Shown here: positions 5,871-8,983 of the stretch, piece after piece
How the letters are laid out: each line of letters begins with the position of its first letter
Numbering within the stretch: position 1 is the stretch's first letter
NCBI GenBank assembly: GCA_964525525.1
Contig: CAZGHD010000085.1
Location: 1 to 8,983, forward strand
Length of the DNA stretch: 8,983 nt
Direction: 5' to 3'
DNA from: RGIG2161 sp964525525
GTDB lineage: Bacteria; Bacillota; Clostridia; Oscillospirales; CAG-272
Position numbers and translations under genes: made by a program
The notes under the pieces: generated by a model
The model's database searches: none
Seen by the model: the letters and a program-made list of their open reading frames with translations, nothing else
What the model was told of the DNA's origin: nothing

Positions 5871-6573
5871 GATTCTCACCTCCGAGAAGCTTTTGACACT
5901 CACTGCACTCAAGATAGTGGCTTTTTTCTCCGAAAAATGTGTAATCCCTGTGGAGATGAAGCATATGAGATGCGTATCTGACGGCAGTTTTGATCTCGTG
6001 CGAGACCATAATAACGGTTATACCGTCGTCACGGTTGAGCCCCTCCGTTATCTTGTAAAAATCTGATGAAACTATCGGGTCAAGACCTGCGGTGGGCTCG
6101 TCAAGCAGTAATAATTTTTTTGTAGCACAGAGCGCGCGGGCAAGCAAAACGCGTTGCTGCTGACCGCCTGAAAGCTCTCTGTAACAACGGTTTTTAAGAT
6201 CGGATATGGAGAGCTTTTCCATGTTTTCTTCGGCTTTTATCCGCTCTTTTTTGCCGTAAAAAGGCAAAGGAGAAACGGAATTAAGCGTGCCGGACAAAAC
6301 TATCTCATATACCGATGCGGGAAAGTCTTTCTGCGCGCTCGACTGTTGAGGAAGATAACCTATCTCGTTCTTTTTGAGTCCGTCTCCGAACTCTATACTA
6401 CCGCCCGACAGATTTTTAAGTCCGAGCAGAGCACGCATAAGAGTGGTTTTTCCCGAGCCGTTTTCTCCAACGATGCACAAGTAATCACCCGAGCAAACCG
6501 AAAAGGAGAGATCCTTTATAACCGTCTTGTTTTCATAAGACAGTGAAATATTTTTTGATTTAATCAGCGCCAT
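5860..6573 (-). CDS. znuC: zinc-type metal ABC transporter ATPase ZnuC
   Basis: The cytoplasmic ATPase that drives metal import through ZnuB. All ABC motifs are intact in 237 aa: Walker A G36-E-N-G-S-G-K-T-T44, Q-loop at YLPQQ (73-77), signature LSGGQQQ (134-140), Walker B LLLLDEP (154-160) with catalytic E159, D-loop GLD, and switch H192 in SHE. The ATG at 6573 has GAGG (6583-6586) 9 bases upstream. It overlaps znuA by 14 bases at its start and znuB by 11 at its end. The tail has two cysteines (CSECQ) and histidines (HMLHLHRD) but no recognisable extra domain. The family assignment is certain; the metal is inferred from neighbours. Confidence 0.94.
   Translation of the reverse strand: MALIKSKNISLSYENKTVIKDLSFSVCSGDYLCIVGENGSGKTTLMRALLGLKNLSGGSIEFGDGLKKNEIGYLPQQSSAQKDFPASVYEIVLSGTLNSVSPLPFYGKKERIKAEENMEKLSISDLKNRCYRELSGGQQQRVLLARALCATKKLLLLDEPTAGLDPIVSSDFYKITEGLNRDDGITVIMVSHEIKTAVRYASHMLHLHRDYTFFGEKSHYLECSECQKLLGGENRAD
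5879..5883 (-). promoter_or_regulatory. ribosome site that decides the GTG start of znuB
   Basis: GGAGG on the minus strand, inside the last codons of znuC, lies 8 bases before the GTG at 5870. It is the only good site near the possible znuB starts. Confidence 0.75.
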
Positions 6574-7495
6574 TTATCAGTACCTCGCGAAGAACTGAAA
6601 GATTATTTTTTTGCAGATCCAAAAACGTTATGCCTGCCTTGCGTTCATCCTTTGTGACGTTGTGGCAGGAGTGAAGCATTACCGCCTTGACACCGGTCTG
6701 CTCGGCGATTGACGCAGCGGCGTTTCCGCTTGAGGATTCGGTATAAAATACCGCGGCAGAACGGGTCTCTTTGATCTTTTTTATAAGAGCGGATATAGTG
6801 GCCGCGCTCGGTTCGCTTTCGCTTGAACAACCGGGAAAAGCGGCACAGTATTCAAATCCGTATCTCTCGGTAAAATAGAGAAAAGGAAATCTGTCGCCGA
6901 ATATCAGCGTCTTTACGTCAGCGTTTTGAGCAAGATCAAAATATGCATCGTCGAGGGCTTTGAGCTCGGCATCGTACTTCTCAAAATTTGTCCGATATTC
7001 GCTTGCGTTTTCAGAGTCTATATCGCACAGTTTGTCAGTGATGACCGAACATATCTTCCTACAGTTGTCGAGCGAGGTCCATACGTGTTCGTCGGTTTCG
7101 CCGTCGTGCTCGTGTTCGTGCTCGTGTTCCTCGCTGTGAAGCGGTTTTACACATTCAAGCAGAGAGATAGTTTCCGGCGGAGAATCAAAGGAAGCGAGAA
7201 TATCCCTTACGTATTCGTCCGATTCACCTCCCACGTAGATGAAAAAATCGCAGTTTTTGATAGATAAAATATCCTTTGGCGTCGGCTCAAACGAGTGAGA
7301 ATCACCGCCTGCGGGCAAAAGCACCGATACCTCGGCGTTGTCTCCCGCAATCTCCTGCGCGAAATCGTACGGCGGAAAAACGGTGGCGATTATTGAAATC
7401 TTGTCCGAGTTACCGTCAGAATCTGAAACGGCACAGGAGCACAGAGGGAAAAGCATCACGAAAATTAAGATTAATACCGCTGTTTTATTTCGCAT
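6560..7495 (-). CDS. znuA: zinc-type metal ABC transporter substrate-binding lipoprotein ZnuA
   Basis: A surface-bound metal receptor (SBP family 9), 311 aa. It has a lipoprotein signal (MRNKTAVLILIFVMLFPLCSC, probable lipidated C21), the first ligand motif DSHSFEPTP with H67, an acidic His-rich loop HSEEHEHEHEHD at 120-131 typical of zinc receptors, and H137 in DEHVWTS. At the place of the usual third histidine (H-x-A-F-x-Y-F) the protein reads GDRFPFLYF (200-208), with D201-R202 and no histidine. At the C-terminus it has HSCHNVT (275-281). This pattern matches my memory of a clostridial subfamily. The ATG at 7495 follows AAAGGAG (7502-7508). It overlaps the regulator by 11 bases and znuC by 14. 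The metal is probably zinc, from the His-rich loop and context. Confidence 0.9.
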   Translation of the reverse strand: MRNKTAVLILIFVMLFPLCSCAVSDSDGNSDKISIIATVFPPYDFAQEIAGDNAEVSVLLPAGGDSHSFEPTPKDILSIKNCDFFIYVGGESDEYVRDILASFDSPPETISLLECVKPLHSEEHEHEHEHDGETDEHVWTSLDNCRKICSVITDKLCDIDSENASEYRTNFEKYDAELKALDDAYFDLAQNADVKTLIFGDRFPFLYFTERYGFEYCAAFPGCSSESEPSAATISALIKKIKETRSAAVFYTESSSGNAAASIAEQTGVKAVMLHSCHNVTKDERKAGITFLDLQKNNLSVLREVLINGAD

Positions 7496-7901
7496 TTTCC
7501 GCTCCTTTACCGCATTTACCGCAAGTGCCGATCAGAATTGTGTTTTTTCTGTCTATCATAAATCCGTGGCTTTGATTTATGTGCTGTTCAAGGGAAAACA
7601 TCTCACTGCATTCGAGATGAAAAAGCCTACCGCACTCGGTGCATCTCATATGGAAATGCTCTCCGCAACCGCCCTCAGAAAAATACTGATAGAGCGGGGG
7701 CTTGCCGTCATCCGAATAACGGCGCACGATACCGAGAGAACAAAGCTCGGACAGCTGTCTGTATATAGTGCTTTTTCCCGGCGCTCCCGAATAATTAAAA
7801 TTATCGGCTATCTCTTTTGAGGAGAATTGGCGCTCGCTGTTTTCTTTAAGAAAATCTATCAAAGCGCGGCGCGCCGGAGTATTGTAGGAATTTCTTTTCA
7901 T
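7485..7901 (-). CDS. Fur family metal-dependent repressor, probably Zur
   Basis: 138 aa. The N-terminal winged helix (about 1-75) includes SSKEIADNF and the recognition-helix region GKSTIYRQLSELCSLGIVRR (42-61), with the family's typical PxYQYF end. The dimerisation domain has EHFHMRCTECGRLFHLEC (81-98), and C87/C90 pair with C127/C130 to form the structural zinc site; H82, H84, H95, H107 and H112 are candidate regulatory ligands. It is the first gene of the operon with znuA, znuC and znuB, which argues for Zur; the operator seen is Fur-like, so Fur or another metal specificity remains possible. The ATG at 7901 has GGAG (7912-7915). A perfect palindrome in its leader implies autorepression. 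Confidence 0.9.
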   Translation of the reverse strand: MKRNSYNTPARRALIDFLKENSERQFSSKEIADNFNYSGAPGKSTIYRQLSELCSLGIVRRYSDDGKPPLYQYFSEGGCGEHFHMRCTECGRLFHLECSEMFSLEQHINQSHGFMIDRKNTILIGTCGKCGKGAENAK

Positions 7902-7919
7902 TTATTATTCACTCCAATT

Positions 7920-7934
7920 TGAGAATCATTCTCA
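7920..7934. promoter_or_regulatory. Fur/Zur-type operator, perfect 7-1-7 palindrome
   Basis: TGAGAATCATTCTCA is a perfect 7-1-7 inverted repeat of the Fur-family box type (compare the B. subtilis Fur consensus TGATAATNATTATCA). It begins 8 bases downstream of the zur -10, over the expected transcription start and early leader. A bound repressor there would block the whole zur-znu-MBL operon. This fits metal-responsive autoregulation. Confidence 0.88.
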
Positions 7935-7942
7935 TTTTTAAT

Positions 7943-7971
7943 ATTATATACCAATTTTATTCCGATGTCAA
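7943..7971 (-). promoter_or_regulatory. sigma-A promoter of the zur-znuACB operon
   Basis: On the minus strand, a consensus TTGACA (7971-7966), a 17-base spacer and a consensus TATAAT (7948-7943). Both hexamers and the spacing are ideal. The expected start is near 7936, next to the operator. Confidence 0.87.
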
Positions 7972-7977
7972 TTATTA

Positions 7978-8006
7978 TTGAGAATTTTGTGTCGCTGTGA
8001 TATAAT
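7978..8006 (+). promoter_or_regulatory. sigma-A promoter of the rhodanese gene, with operator half-site
   Basis: TTGAGA (7978-7983), a 17-base spacer and TATAAT (8001-8006) with an extended TGA just before it. A TGAGAAT half-site (7979-7985), identical to one arm of the Fur-type operator, overlaps the -35. The other half-site is not conserved. The promoter is convincing; regulation through the half-site is a guess. Confidence 0.82.
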
Positions 8007-8024
8007 ATAGCTATAAAATAAATA

Positions 8025-8028
8025 GGGG
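8025..8028 (+). promoter_or_regulatory. ribosome site that decides the rhodanese start
   Basis: GGGG within AGGGGTGA lies 8 bases before the GTG at 8037. The GTG at 8028 shares a base with this site and so cannot use it. Confidence 0.7.
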
Positions 8029-8036
8029 TGAGAAAC

Positions 8037-8420
8037 GTGAAAATATTAAGTTTATTTGTTGTTGTTCTTACATTGCTTTTATCATCTTGCTCGTCCGATG
8101 TTCAGAATGCTTCATACGAGCAGATAAACGCCGAGCAGGCGCAGATTCTGATGAACACGGAGAAGGATTACATTATAATAGATTCGCGCACACAGGAAGA
8201 ATTTGACGCAGGACACGTAAGCGGAGCGATAATGATCCCCGAATACGAGATCAAAGATCGCGCTCCTAATATGCTACCGAATAAAGATCAGCTTATTCTC
8301 GTTTATTGCCGCTCTGGGCGGCGCAGTAAGATAGCGGCGCAAGCCCTCGTTGATCTCGGATACACCAACGTAAAAGAGTTTGGCGGAATAATAAATTGGC
8401 CTTACGAGACGGTTAAATAA
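8037..8420 (+). CDS. rhodanese-like lipoprotein
   Basis: 127 aa from the GTG at 8037 (the GTG at 8028 would add 3 residues but lacks a ribosome site). MKILSLFVVVLTLLLSSC is a lipoprotein signal with lipobox LSSC and C18 the lipidated residue, so the domain faces outside. The rhodanese domain spans about 25-125: IIIDSRTQEEFDAGHVSGAIMIP (46-68), the active-site loop C91-R-S-G-R-R96, and the closing GGIINWP. The intact cysteine loop predicts sulfurtransferase or related persulfide chemistry, but the in vivo substrate is unknown. It is a single-gene unit between its own strong promoter and terminator, divergent from the zur operon and facing the iron-transport genes. A role in redox or metal stress is inference from context only. 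Confidence 0.92.
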   Translation: MKILSLFVVVLTLLLSSCSSDVQNASYEQINAEQAQILMNTEKDYIIIDSRTQEEFDAGHVSGAIMIPEYEIKDRAPNMLPNKDQLILVYCRSGRRSKIAAQALVDLGYTNVKEFGGIINWPYETVK

Positions 8421-8457
8421 AAGAAACTGCCGCGAGCTTTCGCGGCAGTTTCTTTTT
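8421..8457. terminator. strong bidirectional terminator between the rhodanese and Feo genes
   Basis: A 14-bp perfect stem (8421-8434 with 8441-8454, core ACTGCCGCG/CGCGGCAGT), extendable by A-T pairs, has a 6-base AGCTTT loop and T-runs on both strands. It starts directly after the rhodanese stop and also lies 30 bases past the stop of the minus-strand Cys-rich gene, so it can serve both. Confidence 0.93.
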
Positions 8458-8486
8458 GAAAAAGTTATGAGAAAGTTTGGTTTGGA

Positions 8487-8669
8487 TTATTTTACGTTTT
8501 CGCCGTTTTGAGAACAGCAGGAGCAGGACGCTCCTTTTTCTTTTGACGAACAGGAGCACCCGTCAGGACAACCGATGCATTTTTTACCGCTTTTCTTTGC
8601 TTTGTATACGTAGAATGCGGCAAGCGCGATTATCACTGCTACTATGGCGATGATGATGTAATCTGTCAT
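8487..8669 (-). CDS. FeoB-associated Cys-rich membrane protein
   Basis: 60 aa. One membrane helix (about 4-22, IIIAIVAVIIALAAFYVY) is followed by a basic stretch KAKKSGKK and a cysteine cluster: C31, C34, C38, C40, C49, C51, C52. This matches the small FeoB-associated Cys-rich proteins found after feoB in Firmicutes and Bacteroidetes. They are thought to sit beside FeoB at the membrane, and the cytoplasmic cysteines may handle iron; the exact role is not established. The ATG at 8669 has GAGG (8678-8681) 8 bases upstream. The gene begins 22 bases after the feoB stop, so the two share a transcript. The shared terminator lies downstream. Confidence 0.87.
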   Translation of the reverse strand: MTDYIIIAIVAVIIALAAFYVYKAKKSGKKCIGCPDGCSCSSKEKGASCSCCSQNGENVK

Positions 8670-8691
8670 AAGTTACACCTCGATTTTGTAA

Positions 8692-8983
8692 TTATTTTTT
8701 AAGAGCGTACTCTGCCTTGAGCTTCTTGTCGGAAACTGCACACAGATAAGCGAGAACAGCCGCAAATACTACTACCGCGATACCGCCGCCTATTGCTGCG
8801 CCAACGTTGAGAGTTGCAGGAGCGGTGATGAGAGTACCGATGGTGTAAACGAGATATGCAACGGTGTAACCTGTACCAATCTGGAGACCTATACCGCCCC
8901 ACAGCCATTTTGCACTCTTCATTTCAGAGTTCATAGCACCGATAGCGGCAAAGCAGGGAGGAGTATAGAGGTTGAACATAAGA
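8692..8983 (-). CDS. feoB: FeoB ferrous iron transporter, C-terminal fragment
   Basis: The frame is open to the right edge, so only the last 96 or so residues are present. They include the FeoB membrane motif (L)MFNLYTPPCFAAIGAMNSEM, followed by WLWGGIGLQIGTGYTVAYLVYTIG, a further hydrophobic glycine-rich segment (GAAIGGGIAVVVFAAVLAYL), and a short charged tail ending ALKK. The N-terminal GTPase domain and most of the Fe(II) channel lie outside the window. The methionine at 8979 is internal, not a start. The downstream Cys-rich gene supports the assignment. Fe(II) import is known for the family; regulation cannot be seen because the promoter is outside. Confidence 0.9.
   Translation of the reverse strand, partial: LMFNLYTPPCFAAIGAMNSEMKSAKWLWGGIGLQIGTGYTVAYLVYTIGTLITAPATLNVGAAIGGGIAVVVFAAVLAYLCAVSDKKLKAEYALKK

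Noticed and set aside
5871..5912. ATG at 5912 as start of znuB
   Set aside because: It would overlap znuC by 53 bases and lacks a ribosome site; the GTG at 5870 has an ideal one.
7106..7126. Tandem GTGCTC-like repeats as a DNA repeat element
   Set aside because: They encode the HEHEHEH loop of the ZnuA-like receptor, a normal coding feature.
7276..7820. Plus-strand open frames opposite znuA and the Fur-family gene
   Set aside because: They lie antisense to clear conserved genes, lack ribosome sites and show no recognisable protein features; they are shadows.
8028..8036. GTG at 8028 as start of the rhodanese lipoprotein
   Set aside because: It falls inside the only good ribosome site; the GTG at 8037 has correct spacing and gives a normal lipoprotein signal.
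7902..8036. Riboswitch or attenuator before zur or the rhodanese gene
   Set aside because: Both leaders are only about 25-35 bases from the predicted starts, too short for a structured regulator; the region is explained by two promoters and an operator.

Overview
The window reads as chromosomal DNA of a spore-forming, low-to-medium GC Clostridia, most like the Oscillospiraceae/Ruminococcaceae of animal guts. The grounds are a clear Spo0A, a YtfJ/GerW sporulation protein, a DacF/DacB-type carboxypeptidase, strong GGAGG ribosome sites, consensus sigma-A promoters, and a FeoB with its small Cys-rich partner. The species cannot be named from this sequence alone. There is no phage, CRISPR array, rRNA or tRNA. 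All genes look intact except the two cut by the window edges.

Layout. (1) 1-3064, plus strand: the end of a DUF2953 (YtfI-like) gene, ytfJ, a secreted D-Ala-D-Ala carboxypeptidase, an RluB-family pseudouridine synthase and a small GNAT-like protein that overlaps it, closed by a terminator. (2) 3102-3973, plus strand: spo0A alone behind its own sigma-A promoter, without the usual spoIVB neighbour. (3) 3974-4146: a convergent intergenic region. Here an ordinary two-way terminator appears to have been split by a 121-bp foldback, MITE-like insertion flanked by CGAA repeats. (4) 4147-7901, minus strand: a tightly overlapping five-gene operon, zur-like regulator, znuA, znuC, znuB, then a membrane-anchored ComEC-type metallo-beta-lactamase-fold protein. 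(5) 7902-8036: a divergent control region with a perfect 15-bp Fur-type palindrome just downstream of the zur promoter, and a matching half-site on the promoter of the divergent gene. (6) 8037-8420, plus strand: a rhodanese lipoprotein with a strong two-way terminator. (7) 8487-8983, minus strand: the FeoB-associated Cys-rich protein and the C-terminus of FeoB.

How the parts work together. The left half mixes envelope/spore maturation, rRNA modification and the sporulation master switch. The right half is a metal-homeostasis island: a high-affinity zinc-type ABC importer with its own Fur-family repressor, next to ferrous iron uptake. The most interesting points are the apparently interrupted terminator, the zinc importer co-transcribed with a probably metal-dependent surface hydrolase, the unusual metal-ligand pattern of the ZnuA-like protein, and the operator layout between the zur operon and the rhodanese gene.
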